The notes under the pieces: generated by a model
Databases searched by the model: none
The model's input: the letters and a program-made list of their open reading frames with translations, nothing else
What the model was told of the DNA's origin: nothing
Shown: positions 1 through 15,200 of the stretch, one piece after another
Position numbering within the stretch: position 1 is the first letter of the stretch
Layout of the letters: each line of letters starts with the position of its first letter
NCBI GenBank assembly: GCA_009760885.1
Contig: CM019701.1
Coordinates: 37,933,197 to 37,997,196, forward strand
Direction of reading: 5' to 3'
Source: Achatina immaculata
Lineage: Eukaryota; Mollusca; Gastropoda; Stylommatophora; Achatinidae
Length of the DNA stretch: 64,000 nt
Program-made: the position numbers and the translations under genes

Positions 1-23
1 GGATGAATTGTGTTCCCGTGCAG

Positions 24-210
24 GCTTGTATGCTGACGTTTTATCCAGAGTTTGAGTCCGAGGAAGTAACAGAAGGGGAGGTAATCCTCATTTTGGACAC
101 ATCCAACTCCATGAAAGGGGAACCACTCACAGAAGCCAAAAAGGTGGCATTACTTGTGTTGCATAATATTCCTCAAGTATGGCGTTTCAATGTGGTGAAT
201 TTTGGTTCAG
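24..210 (+). CDS. PARP4: PARP4-like exon 1 of window: vWA start with MIDAS
   Basis: Residues 1-62. A hydrophobic beta strand (VILIL) leads into DTSNSMKG, the DxSxS metal-binding motif of von Willebrand A domains, and a second strand reads VVNFGSG. The donor is CAG|GTAAAG at 210/211, phase 1. The 5' edge is uncertain. An AG at 22-23 fits an acceptor, but the frame is also open back to base 3, so the exon may start earlier. Confidence 0.88.
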
Positions 211-3200
211 GTAAAGTATTTTGCTTGCTTACTTAAACAGTTTCTGATTTACCGAGTTCTAGCTTGTTTTACCACAGATTAGTCTGTGAGTTTTTGATGT
301 GGCATACATTTGTCTAAAGTTATAGTCACATTATATTTTATGGTAAGATAAGGTAAAGGTAACTTTGTCATGGCTTAAAGATGCATAGGGGATATGGTAT
401 TAGTGCCTATATTTTACTTGACCTGTTGACACACTACAGGTTAACTCTTCCCAGGCGTAGGTCACTATACTGACGCTTCCGGTTTTCCCGATGCGTGCGG
501 GAATGGGCAGTATACTGACGATTTGTTTCATTTAAAACAACCGGTGTAACATTTAGATTGTACATATTTCGTCCGCGATTCTGGTGACACTTTCAAAATG
601 GCGAATGCGTGCCTAGTTACGAGCGATGCCGAGCGAGAACAAGGACGCGAAGTATGGAAATTTTTCAATTTTTTACGATGTAGATAGGGGTATGGACATA
701 GCCTATGGCCACCCCGCTGCACTTGAATGTTTTCTAAGTAGATTTAGACATATTTAGACGACTGGAGAAGTAGTTAGGAGGTTATTTCATACATTCAGTA
801 AGCGAAAATGCCATATGGAGTCACAATACGAGATCGATAAGTAGATCTACACATCTTAGATGGTAAGTAGGGGTAAGAAGCGCGAATCTAGATCTAGCCG
901 ATGGTGAGCTGGCCACAATCAGTGTCTAAAAACATCACATTACTTCTTTTTTCCTAAAAAAAACTCTGCATTTATGAAATTTTCATTCATTTAGCTACAC
1001 TTTGATACATATTACGTATACGGAAGTACATGGAAACACTGTTTTTCATTCCATTTTACACCTAGACCCCTTACTGACAAGGACCCGCGTTTTTACTCCC
1101 GCACTCCAGAAAACGTCCGTGTTTCTTCCTCCAGCACGGGAAGAGTTAATGTGGTCAACATTGTGTCTGGCTGCCTTTCCTTCCCCAACTCCAGAAGTAG
1201 TCAGGTACCCATTTATACAGCTGGGTGACTAGAGCACCTCTGGCCGGATCGGATTTTCTGGTAACAGCCATCAAACAATGTCACGCAGATGACACAAGCC
1301 GCCTGGCACTTGAGAACCGCTACATTCAAAATTATGGGATGCTGGAGCCACATGGGTTAAACTCGCTGTTTAGCTACAAGTAACATTCTCTTCAATCATT
1401 ATAGTACCTCTCCACTAAGTCCACCCCTTCTTACTTTTCAAACTTCCTCACAGCATCACTCTGCAACCTCTCTTCCCCAATCATCTGTTTCAACTTCTCC
1501 TAACTAGGCCAATATTGTATCACTCTCTCTCCCCTCCCTAGTTCCCCATCCACTACCCCCAATTACGACCCACTGACCACATGTCACAGGTCTCTATTTA
1601 AACAGTCTCCATGTTCTACTAAATCCATTCCTAACACACACCGCCGGACGAATCACACCTTACAGTTTACAGCTAAGTACTCTTTTAAAAAAAATTTTTT
1701 TTTAATTTTTATTTATTTATTTTATTTAAATTTTTTTTTTCTTAAATAGTATTCATGTGAATCTATACTTTATCTCCTCTCTCTGTTTCTTCGTCCTGTA
1801 TGTTTTTGTATGATTAAGGCTCACGCCGAAACGTCACAACTTTGTAATCATTAAGTAATAAAGCTGCTCCTACTTTTTTCCTATTTTATACATTCTGGTA
1901 TCAAACCTTTACTGCAGTGCTTCGTGTATAGTTATATACTTATACACTAATTATTGTGTGTTACTGATTCATTTACATAGTTTTATCAAAATAATACTGT
2001 CAGATCAGTTGTATACAAAGATGTGTATTGTCATATGACATCCTTTCATTGTTAGTAAAACACCATCGGAAGCATTAACAATTTGAAATAATTAGAATAG
2101 AAGTCCAGAATATCAGATTTTTATGATATAACATGACTGAGACATAAAATAGTGAAAGCAATTTTCAGAAACTGATGAACAAGGTTATCAAAGAGAGCTC
2201 CCCTGGGAACAACTGTGTTAAGAACATACTTATCTTAACATAGTCTTTGTGAGACAGGGAACATAGATCTGTTTGCTTAAAAATTCTGACTTACTTCTGT
2301 AGTCCAGAAACCTGTAGCAATCAACACTAATTGTAATTGTTATATTTGTAAAATGTAATGTCAGCTTGGTGGACAAATGGGGACATGGAAATTGCTGGCA
2401 GGGATGAGGAAAGTCTGAATTGAAACTAGTGAATCCAGGACATCAAGCCTATGGGTCTCTACAACGGTGACTATAAGAGATAAATAAAACAGAGAGCCAG
2501 CAGACTATAGGTGGTGGGGAATGGATATCACTGAAGCACTCATCGGATTCCTCATCCTAAAGTTGAAGTGTCTCTGTGGAACTGTCTCAGGTCGTGGAAA
2601 AGGTGCTAAAGGTAAAGCCACCTGGGGCTGGAAAACACGGTTTTGGCCAGGCCAGCCTACACCACTGTCTTCATAGCAGTCCAAGCAAGACCACAGTCTG
2701 CCCTAGCAAGGAAAGGCGGTGAAGTCGGAGGTACCCATCCGAAAGGTATAACGCAAAAATCAGGGTACCATGCATTATCACTAAATGCATACAAAGAAAA
2801 AGAAGATCAAAGAGAGCATGAAACATGAGCAAAGCAGCAACAAGACAGAAGCAAAATTTTTATAGTGTGCAGAAGACACTAACAAATAAGAGAATGTCTT
2901 TAACTATGAGGAAAAAAAAAAGAATATTCCAGTTCTATGTATAGAACTGTACTCTGTGCCTGATAAACAATAAACTCACAAATTAAACTGAAATTGGGAG
3001 CAACAAAAATATAACCACAAGAAAAATGCTATAAAAATTCTTTGAATGAGAAGACAGAAATTAGAGAACCTAATAATGACTAGTAAAAAAAAAACAGAAA
3101 GGAAAGCAGAGATAAAAGTATTTTATGAATGAATGAATGAAGTTGATCAGGTAGCATAAGAAAAGAAGAGCAGCTAGGAGGCTTGACAACAGCTGGGATC

Positions 3201-6200
3201 ACATGGAAGAAGTATGATCACCAGTGTATGTTGGCGTGGTACATAATGAATTTATGCATAATAGAATTGACATTTTATTACATGATCCTGATTGTCTGCT
3301 CTCAAGTTAGGTACAAGCATTCAGTAAAAAAAGACTAACCACGTTCTCCTTAATGCATTTGTTGTTTATTTTAAACAGATTATGACGAGCTGTTTCCAGC
3401 ACCAAAGATCAAGTCAGAGAAAAATCTTCAGCTTGCCATCAGTTTTGTCCAGGTAGACTCATAATTTCACTAAAAACTTCTTGGTATTCAACAACACTGA
3501 TTGTATTATATCTCAATTCGTTCATAATAACTAATCATATCTACTGAACATGCTTTATATTGTAAAATATTTGCCTCTTTGCTATTCGGCCAATGAAGAT
3601 ATTATGTTGATACTAAAAATAAATGGGTAAAATAGACTGACAGTGGAGAAGCAGGTCATTGCTAAGGCTGTATTGGACAAACAGTGGGAAAATGAAGAGC
3701 TGGAATGGAAGAACATTGTAGATCTGAAGAGATTGCTGGAGCTAGGACAGATTAAAGGTGCTGGCAGGAAATCCAAACTGTGTGGCAGAAAATGTATCAT
3801 AAATAACCAACATTTGACTGGAACCATTAGCAAACATACTTTTGGGTGGATGCTGTGGCATGTGGTGGAGAATATATGGGGCTGTCCCAAATGCAGTGAA
3901 GCTGGAGTCTGAACTTTGAACTATTTAGTTATTATTTTTTTAATAAGACCTGCCAATTTATGATATCATATTAAATTTTTAACTTGCAAGAAAGAGAAGT
4001 TTGTTCCAGCTGTCTGCAATGATGAAATTTAACATGTATTCTTGAAATAGGAATTGTAATAATCCTGAGCCATCTGTTGGCTGCAGCATGCTTGCAGCTG
4101 GATTTATATGTCAGTTTTATTATGCACCTAGCCAAGATGTATTCAGTCCATCTTTTGATCTCATCTATCCATATCTTCTGTCTTTCTGCAAATCTCTTGA
4201 TATTCCCTTCTTCTTGCTCATAACTTTATATTTTTCCTCCTTTATTATTTTCATTATATTATTGTGCAGTATAATAAGAAATTATAAAATATCTTAAAAA
4301 CTTGCATTGTTTCACAAATTCTACAGGGGTCTGTGGCAAGCAAAGGTAACACAAATGTTATGTGGCCACTTCGTTCATTGTTCCTGCTACCTAGTGCCGA
4401 AACTCAGAGAAATGTATTTCTTATTTCTGATGGGCATATCAATGATGACGAACTGGTTCTCAGCTATGCAAGCAAGAGTTCACTGTACACTCGTATTTTT
4501 TCATTTGGTATTGGGTGAGATATTCTCTCTCATGAATGTTGTATAATGCATAATGAATGCCTTGAATAATGCGTTGATTGATTGATATTAAGAATCTGAG
4601 TTGGTTAATAAATCTTAATAAAATATTAATATTTAATAATAGTAATAGTAATAATAATTACAATAGTAAGAAGTACTAATCAGCTATTTTTGTAATTCTT
4701 TTTATGCACTCATAATCAGTTCAACCTATCTTGTTATATGGAAGTGAATCATGGACAATAGGCAAGTCTGCACAAAAATCATTGGAAGCAGCAGAAATGT
4801 GGTTTATTAGAAGAATGTTGCAAATCCCCTGGACAGCAAAAATAACTAATGAAGAATGTATGAGAAGAGCTGGAGAGACAAAAAACCTTGTCAAAAAGAT
4901 AAGAGAGAGACAATGTACTTTCATAGGACATGCAATGAGAAGAGGGGGCATTGAAAATATTATAACAACAGGAAAAATAGAAGGAAGAAGATCAAGAGGA
5001 AGACCAAGAGAAATGATACTGGACAGTCTGACAGGATGGTGTGAGAGGAGATCACCAACTGAACTGATGGCCTGCATGAAGGATCGGGTACTCTGGAGAA
5101 GCATAATAGCCAACGCCAGTCGGCACGGCACATGATGATGATGATGATGAATCAGTTCAGTAATAATATATTAGATAATAAATAAGAGACCTGCTTTGCC
5201 AGTGTGAATAAGAAGACATGAGTGTTAAAATAGCACAAAAATAATGCTGGAAGTGGATTGATCATGTGCTCTGAAGGGACCACAGCAACATTGCCAAAAC
5301 AGCCATGGGAGGATACCCAAGGGAAAAAAGAAAGGTCACCTGGTGTAGAACTGTAGAAGTAGAAATGAGTAGCATGCATCACAGCTAGGGCACAATACGA
5401 AGGCTGGCTGCAGACTGAGAAGTGAAGAGACACCCCAAGGCTTACTGGGCAGTGGTTGCTTATCTGGTCACTGAGCAAGGGCATGGATGGATGGAATAAA
5501 AAGAGCTGAATGTTTGATATTTAGTTACATGTTCCTGCTGGCATCTGAGAATGTCGTGGAGGAAAATGTTCATATTCATTTTCTGCTGTCAGGTTGTTTG
5601 TTTCATTTCTTATTAGACATCTGAATTTTGCACACTTATGCAGATTATTTGGCTATATTGTGGTGTACTGGTTATAATTTGTTTTTAAAGATCTCAGTGG
5701 TCTATGCAGTAATTAATCATTCACTATGATGAAGCTTTGGAGAATGTCAAATCCACACAGATTGGCCACAGACCAGTGGTGAAAATATTGTTACTTTGTA
5801 ACTACACAACAGTGTTATATTTTGAATCATGTTTACTGTTGTTTTGTTACTAGATAAAGCTGACTCCCAGCACTTTTACAGTTAATTAATCTTCACGTGC
5901 CACAGTAAGAAAAGTGGATGTTCAGTTGCTTACCACAGTAAAAGCGCGGGTCTTGATATGTTAGGGGGTATAGTTGTAAAATGGAATGGAAAACAATATT
6001 TCCATGTACTTCTGTGTACTTATTATGCTTCAAAGTATAACTAAATGAATGAAAATTTCATAAATGCAGAGTTTTTAGGAAAAAAGAAGTAATGTGATGT
6101 TTTTAGACACTGATTGTGCCCAGCTCACCATCGGCTAGGTCTAGATATGCACTACTTACCATCTGAGATGTGTAGAACTACTTGTCGATCTCATATTTTG

Positions 6201-9200
6201 ATTCTATGTTGCATTCTCGCTAAATTAATGTCTGAAATAACCTTCTAACTACTTCTCCCATCGTCTAATATGTCTAGATCTACTTGGGATACATTCAAGA
6301 GCAGTGGGGTGGTCACAGGCCATGTCCATACCCCTATCTACATCATCAAAAATTGAAAAATTTCAATATTTCTCTTCCTTTTTCTTGTTTGAAATCGCTC
6401 GTAACTAGGCACTCTTTCACCATTTTGAAAAGTATCACCGGAATCGCAGACGAAATATGTACAATCTAAATGTTACACTGGCTGTTTTATTGAAACCGGA
6501 AGGGTTGATACACTGACCAAAGGCACGGGAAGAGTTAAGCTTTACTGCTTTTTACACAAGCGATGTACATTTTTTCATCTTATTAAATCTTTCAAACAGG
6601 TAATACTCTTTTAAAGTGTAAAAAAAACTGCTAGAAGGAGATTTGATTAAAGAACTGAACACTTTTGTCTTACAGCTCAACGTGTAACAGCTACCTGTTG
6701 AAGGCTCTCTCTCGCATCTCTGGAGGAGCATTTGAGTTTTTCAGCAGCAAAACCAAGTCAAAGTGGGAACCAAAGGTTTGTAGAAAATGAAGAAAAATAA
6801 GAAATAGAGAGCCACCAAATAATGTTTACAGACAAAACTTTTTTATTCTTTTTTTTTTCCTGTATTAATTATTTTGTGTATTTAGTGTACTACTGATTAT
6901 TTTGCTTAATGTGATGGTTGTCCAAACTATTAATAATAATATTAAAAACCTTATTTTTGAACGTTTAACAGGTTAAGAGTCAGATGAGCAAGGCTTGTCA
7001 GCCTGGACTAACATCAGTGTCTGTTGAGTGGCATAGGTATGATGATAATCTCCCGCCTCCAGTTCAAGCACCACAGCAGATAACCTCCTTGTTCAGTGGA
7101 TCTCGTCAGGTTGTCTATGGCTTTGTGCCAGACTGCACAATGGTAGGTATAGAGACTAAAGTGAACAATTTTACTCCTAACAGTCTCATATAAAGAGTGA
7201 GACACATTGTGGGTAGAAGGAAGCCTAAGAGAAGATTGAATTGTACATATGGGGGAAGAAAAATTTTAGAGAGATTGACAGCAACTATTTTCATGAGAAA
7301 GTGCCAACTTTGGACATTTAACTTTTAATCTGCACACAAACTTTGTGATGCCATATTAAAAGAACAAACGTCTGAGAGCAGAAGGAGTAATCTGTGACCA
7401 GAATGATCAGAGACTTTCTCTTGTGGATGTAGGAATTCAGCCTACAGACACCAGAGCTCATCTGTGGTATGTGTAAATCAAATTCATTTTCTGTCAGATA
7501 TCTTACTTACATCCTTCGCGTGCCATTAAACGTCACATAGTTGTTTGCCAAGTTTTCATGTTCTCGGCGAGTCTTTCAGCTTCATCAAGGGATGTTATGC
7601 CCACTAAACTGGCTTCTCTTAACAATGTCCTCTTTAGAGTTTCATGCAGTCGACCTCTTTTTCTTCAGCCTGTTGTGCTTCACTTTATAGCTTGTTTTGA
7701 TATTCTCTGATTGTTTCTTCTCATCACATGGCCTACATATGTCCATCTTCTTTTTCTGATCGCCCATGAGACAGGCTGTTTTTTAGGTGATATCTTTCCA
7801 TTTCTTTTATTACCTGAGCAGTTTTTGTTGTTGCGTTCTTACATTCCAAAATCAGATTTTTGTCATGCATTTGGGGACGATGAATTTTTGATGGTTGTCA
7901 GCGGCATGCAGAATTGGCGACCTTGATGTTTGGTTACAACTGTTGCAAGATTCCATAACGGCAGGGTTTTTCCCCCCTTTAGTCACCTCTAGATGGGTCT
8001 CCGTGAGCCCAACTCCCGTTTTATGATGTATGGTGGTGCAGAAGATTCATAGACAAGTATGCTGGTGAGAGTGTTAAAAAGCTCCCACCATCTTGTACGT
8101 CAAATACAGTTTATATAAAATGTCAATAACACAGATATAATTTATATAAATTGTCAATAACACAATTTCACATTATTGACACACACTGTTTGAAAATGTG
8201 ACACTTTGAGCCAGGAGAAAATGTTCTTTTTCCTCTTATTTCAGCATAGTATTTGTTTTCCATTCCTTTCTCTTCATTTCTGTCATTGTTGTTTATTGAA
8301 AGGCAGAAATCAGTATGTTGTTATCTTGTTAACAGATGAAGCTTGCTTTTGCAGTTTTGTTATGAATAAGTTTATGTTTTCATGAATATTTTGTATATTT
8401 CTTAGTTCTAAGTAAACATCACAAGCAATCAGATATAGTCTTCTGTTCTGATTATTGTGTTGGATATTGATATAAATTCTTCATTTTTGTTGTTTACCTT
8501 ATTATCCAACATTATTTTCATTAGTACAGCAAAGATCAGAGGCAGACAAGTGAAATTTTTAGGACATTTTTCTGAGAAGAGGAAAATTGAAACACATTGT
8601 GGCAACTGGAAAAAGTGAGGGAAGAAGAGACAGAGGAAGACAGAGAGAGAAGTTACTAGATGGGCTGTCAGTGTGGCTAGGAAGAAAGTCACCGGCGGAT
8701 CTTATATAATCAAGTCTAAAGACAGAGAACTGTGGAGAGAAATGATCACCTACGCCACGTGGTATGGCACTTGATTGACTGATCTTCATTAGAGCAGTGT
8801 TTCCGAACATGGGGTGTATGCCCCACTGGAGGTCAATTAGAATATATATATATATCTTATAATTTTTCAGAACATGGCTAACTATTATGCTAACTATTAA
8901 ATCTTTGAGGCACTGAGGTTTGGCATGATCCAAAAAAGATTGGGAAACACTGCATTAGAGCCTTACATTTGCAGAAATAACAGTGTGAGAAAAAAAATGA
9001 CAGGTTCTTTCAGTGCATTTTATTTCATTTTCAAGGCAACTCTGACAGCAAATATTGATGGACAGGAAGTCTCCACAGTTGTGTCTACTTCTGAGCTTTC
9101 AATTACAGAAGGACTGGTTGGTTTAATTTTAAGCATTATCAGTATTTTTTTTTATATCTGTAATGTAATTTCATATATTCAGTGTCTATTCAGTCTTTGA

Positions 9201-12200
9201 ATAATGAATATTATTATATCAGTGACATGTGTTCTTTCTTGTGTTTATTTTTATCTTCACTTGTCTTGATATTATCATTTATAATATGCCCATTGAATGT
9301 TAAAAAGTAAAATCCTCATCTCCATGCCATTAAGACTTATTGGGGACACGGCGTTAGGCCCGTATTTCCAAGACCTTCGCCACATGAAAATGTGATGTGG
9401 TTATTATCGCACCTCGTCACATTTACCTTTCCAGATTTCTCTGGTAGCCATTTTTAGAAGCTGGGTGGACCCAGGGGCCTTTCTGGTATGGTGGTACCAG
9501 AAAAAATCCTCACTTCTGGGACTTTAACTTGATACCACAAGTTTTAGTAAATTGAGTGTCTACTCATTCAACCAGGCCACCAAAATAAAAAAATTGTGAA
9601 TTTTGACTCCAATGTGATTTCAACACATAGCCTTCTGATCTGGAGCCATATACACTGCTTTTGTGCCACTGTTGAATGTTAGTTATATAAAATTGAAAAT
9701 CTGTGTTTTGACACAAAAGATTTTCTGTACTGAACACTAGCATATGATCACAGAGAGGGAGAGAGACACAGAAACACACACACACTCTTACATCTCTGTT
9801 CTCCACCTTCCTTCTTCTTCCCCTGCCATGCGCACAGATGCACACACACATACACTGAAGTTGATATATTGGTTAAAATTTTCACCTAGAAGGCTTTACA
9901 GACCTAAGCAAAGACTTTAGAGAGAGTCTGCCCATGCAAGAAATGAGTGAAAGAATTAACAGGAGACTTAAATATTCCTTTGTATGAAGCAAACTGTTGA
10001 AACTTATCCAGATATCTGACAGGACAAGACAAGACTTAGCCTTAAATATTCCTTTATATGAAGCAAATTGTTGAAACTTATCCATATATCTGACAGGACA
10101 AGACAAGACTTAGCCTTAAATATTCCTTTATATGAAGCAAACTGCTGAAACTTATCCAGACAGGACAAGACAAGACTTAGCCTTAAATATTCCTTTATAT
10201 GAAGCAAATTGTTGAAACTTATCCAGATATCTGACAGGACAAGACAAGACTTATAAATGTTGTCACACCTGAAATTGTAGCATGAATTAACAAGATGAAT
10301 AATCAATAAAAATGATTTGTTTATGATCTATCTTCTGAATAAAAAGATAAAGTTTGGTACCAAATCAGTGAATAAAAATATTGACACACAGATCACTCAG
10401 GATTATTGTTTTTGTTTGTCAATCAAGCTGGTACATCGCCTGACTGCAAGGGCTGTAATCAGGGACTGGGAAGATGGAGTTCTTTCTAGAGACAGAACAA
10501 AACATGAGGTGAGAATGTCTTTGGTTAGCAAGTTCTTTCTTTGACCTGGTTGCCATTCAGGACGTTGTACCATTTTTTAATGTGCAGAGAAAGTTGTGGG
10601 GTGTGTGGGCAAGTTGTAGCAAGGTTTAGTGGCACAGGTGAAGACAACAACAGTCAGGTCCACTAATACATGCATCATCATCATCAGGTGCTGTGCCGAC
10701 TGGCATTGGCTTTTATACTTCTCCAGAGTACACGATCCTTCGTGCAGGCCATCAGCTCAATTGGTGATCTCCTCTCACACCATTCTGTCAGACTGTCCAG
10801 TATCATTTCTCTTGGTCTTCCTCTTGATCTTCTTCCTTCTGTTTTTCCTGTTGTTATAATAATTTTCAATGCCCCCTCTTCTCATTGCATGTCCTACAAA
10901 AGTACATTGTATTTCTCTTATTTTTTTTAACAAGATTTTTTGTCTCTCCAGCTCTTCTCATACATTCTTCATTAGTTCTTTTTGTTGTCCAGGGATTCGC
11001 AGCATTCTTCTAATAAACCACATTTCTGCTGCTTCCAATGATTTTTGTGCAGACCTTCCTATAGTCCATGATTCACTTCCATATAACAAAATAGGTTCAG
11101 TATAGCATTTTAGGACCGTTTTCTAACATTCATTGATAAGGATGTGTTGGATAATATGTTTCTCATTCTCTGAAATGCAGTCTTTGCTTGGCCTATTCTT
11201 TTCCTAATTTCTGTTCTGCATTTCCCATGTGAAGTTATTACTGCTCCAAGGTATCTGAATTTCTGCACCTGCACAATGCCCTGACCAAAAGAAAGTTAAC
11301 ATAAGGTTTTGTTTGGATTTAACTAAAAGTGATAAAATTCTTGTCAGTTTATGTTGTACATTTGAACCTCCACATGTTTTTTTTTAATGACAGTGACAGG
11401 GAACTTGTGAAAGTACTGGGAATTAATTTTTGTTTTTGTTGTAGGTGGCCAAGATGGATCTCAAAAACTACATCATTGATCTGAGCAAAGAGTACTCAAT
11501 AGTCACACAGTTCACAAGTTTTATTGCTGTTGAGAAGAGAGAGGAGGTATGGTTTTATAATCCCAAATTATTGCTGTTGAGAAGAGAGAGGAGGTATGTT
11601 ATTATAATCCAGATTTGTGGAGGCGTGTCCTTAGAATCCAAATTTATTGCTGTTGAGAATAGATAGAAGGTATGTTTTTATAATCCTAAATTATTGCTGT
11701 TGAGAAGAGAGGGGAGGTATGTCTGTATAATCCAGATTTATAGCTGTTAAGAAGAGAGAGGAGGTATTCCTTTATAATCCAGATTTAATGCTGTTAAGAA
11801 GAGAGAGGAGGTATGTCTTTATAATCCAGATTTATTGTTGTTAAGAAGAGAGAGGAGGTGAGTCTTTTTAATCTAGATTTATTACTGTTGAGAAGAGAGA
11901 GGATGTATGTCTTTAGAATCCAGATTTATTGCTGTTGAGAAGAGAGAGGTGGTATGTCTTTAGAATCTAATTTTTCCACTGTTGAAAAGAGAGAGTTCAA
12001 CTTTATCATTGGGAAGAGAGAGGAAGTATATCATTAGAATCCAGCTTAATCACTGTTGAGGAGATATGACTGTAGAATCCAGTTATTCACTGTTGGGAAG
12101 AAAAAGGAGGTATGTCTTTAGAATCCAACTTTATATCTGATGAGAAGAGAGAGAGGCTTGTCATGTCTGTTGAATACAAATTAACTGTTTCTTCTGACTT

Positions 12201-15200
12201 CATTATTAAAATGTTTGGCTAGGTCTCAAAGCCTATGAGCAGTCTGTGAATGTGTGAAACTTTGTCATTTAGTTACTGATCAGATGTTCCACATTAACTC
12301 TTCCCGTGCCACAGGAAGAAACGCGGACGTTCAGTTCCGGCCAGAATAAAAGCGCGGGTCTTGATCTGTATAGGGGGCATAGTTGTAAAATGGAATGGAA
12401 AACAGTATTTCCGTGTACTTCAGTTTAATTATTATGTTTCAGAGTATAACTAAATGTATGAAAATTTCATAAATGCAGAGTTTTTTAGGAAAAAAGAAGT
12501 AATGTGATGTTTTTAGACAATGAGTGTGCCCAGCTCACCATCAGCTAGGTCTAGATGTACACTACTTACCATCTGAGATGCCTAGATTGACTTGTCAATC
12601 TCGTCTTGTGATGATATGTGGCATTCTCGCTAAAATAATGTCTGAAATAACCTAACTACTTCTCCAGTCATATGATATATCTAGATCTACTTGGGATACA
12701 TTCAAGAACAGTGGTCTGTTCACAGGGTATGTCCATATCCCCATCTACAACACCAAAAATTGAAAATTCACAACGACAACTTCGATTTTCTCACTCATTA
12801 CTAAGCACTCTTTGGCCATGATGAACAGGGTCAGGGGGCATGCGCACTAAATGTTTACAATCTAAACGTTACACCAGTTTTTAATTGAAACAAAACATGT
12901 AGCGAAATATAGTCCCATGGCACTGGAGACACAAACCGGAAGTGACCAGTTTTAATCCTTAGGCATGGGAAGAGTTAATCTATTGCTCTATATTTAATTT
13001 TACCCATGATGCTCAACAAAACCAAATAAAAGGTAAAATTACAAGGAACAAAGATGTTGATCTGCAGAATATACAGCATTCTTCTTGCTGTCAGAAAATG
13101 GAGTTCTCAGAGAAGTTGCAGAACATGACAGATTTATTGAAGCCCCCAAAAATCTCAATTTTTAGCTATGCAGTAAGAAAAAAATAATTACAAACATCAG
13201 AAAGAAAGTTATAAAATGTGACATTGAACCTGTCCTACTCTGTGGAAGTGAGTTATGGGCAGTCGGCTGATCAGTGCAGAGATCACTAGAGACAACAAAG
13301 ATGTGGTTTCTTAGTTAAGTGTTGTTAAGATTACCATGAACATCTGACATACTGGGAATGTTTAACAAAAGCAAAGTAGAAAGGAACCTAGTTAAATGCA
13401 TAAGAAAATGACGGTCATCATTCACTGGACATATAATGAGAAGGGGATCATTTGAAAGTGTCATACAGGAAAAATAAATGAGAAAGGAAGTAGGAGAAGA
13501 TGACGAGAAAAAAAAATCATGGACAGTCTAATATCATGGCACAATAAAGTCACCAACTAAGGCGATAGAAAATATCAAGGACTGAGATCTATGGAGTAGC
13601 ATGTGCACTAGCACCTACCGACTTGGCATCTGATAATAATGATGGATTACAGACCTTGGCAGTTGATGAGGAATTAATAGCAAAACGCTGCAAGACAATA
13701 TGAGAAATATTTCTTCTTCTTCTTCTACAGCTTTCCGAGCCATTATTCTGAGCAGTCATTGCTGCAGATAAAGTTCGCCTCCATTCCTTTCTATTCCTAA
13801 TCATCTCTCTCCAGTTGGTGACACCAATTTCTTTTATATCCTCTTCTGTGTTGTCTTTCCATCTCTGTCTTGGTCTACCCCTTGGTCTTGTTTCCCTTGT
13901 CTCTTGTGCATACATCATTTTTGTTTGTCTGGTCTCTTCCATTCTTTCTACATGCCCCAGCCAGCATAGTCTGTTCAATTTCAAGACATTTATAATTCAC
14001 TGGGATTTATATAAGCTGTTCAGTTCAGTGTTCTTTCTAGCTCTCCATTCTCCACTGTTGGTATCCTTTATGGGACCAAAGATTCTTCTTAGAATCTTGT
14101 TCTCAAAGGTCTGCAATTGTTGTTCATCTTTCTTTGTTCTACTCCACATTTCTGATCCATATTTGACAGCTGGTCTTATTATAGTTTTGTAGAGTGTTAT
14201 TTTGGTGTTTTGGGACAGGAATTTGGATTTTAAAAGCTATTGCAAGGTGAAGTATATTTTATTCCCTATCTGTACTCTACTTTTAATTTCCTCGCTTACT
14301 ATGTTGCTTTTGTTGAAGGTTGTGCCTAGATATTTGTATGTTTCTGCTTTCCTAATAATCATATCTCCTACATTTATATAATCTGGATAAAAAAACTCCC
14401 TAGTGAATGGAGAGAATCATTACTGATCCCAGTATTCAAAAAAGGCAATAAGAGTAAGTGTGAAAACTACAGAGGAATATCATTAACAAGCTACAAAATA
14501 CTATCTATTATACTTTTAAATAGATTAAAGCCATACAGCGAGAACATACTTGGAGATTATCAAACAGGTTTTAGGAAGAATAGATCAACCACCGACCGAA
14601 TATTTTATCTACGTCAAAGAGCAGAAAAGTACTGGAAATATGGAAAAGAGGTACAAAATATCTTCATTGACTTCAAGAAAGCTTATGACAGTATAGATAG
14701 GAACAGCTTATGGAAAACTATGAAAGAATTTGAGATACCTAATAAATTAATCAATCTGACCAGAATATGTATGGAGGATACACAAAATGTATAAAAATAT
14801 AAAGGAAGAAAGTCAGAACCCTTCTCTATAAGAACTGATTTAAAACAAGGTGATACATTATCTCCATTACTATTCAACTTAGTATTAGAAAAGGTAATCA
14901 GAAAAGTGAAAGAAGAAAACAGTGCATTAGAACAAGCTAAAATACTAGGATATACTGATGATATTGACTTGGCGGGGGAAGCTATGCAAGAAGTCATCAA
15001 TGCCTGCATACACCTGAGAGATGTAGCACTAACAGTGGGCTTGACCATTAACCAAGATAAGACAGAGTATATGAAGATATCAAGAGACCAGAGACGGAAA
15101 TATTTAGATAAGTTTATTATATGGCATTTGATAGGTGATATTGAAGACTGCACAACTGACAAAATTGGTTGTAACACACATGATGATGATGATGATGATG

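Noticed and set aside
2585..2625. SGRGKGAKGKA reading, like the N-terminus of histone H2A/H4
   Set aside because: Only ~11 residues match. The following sequence does not continue into a histone fold and has stops. Treated as chance.
3643..3912. 89-codon open frame in intron 2
   Set aside because: No recognised family and no gene context. Left as unexplained intron sequence.
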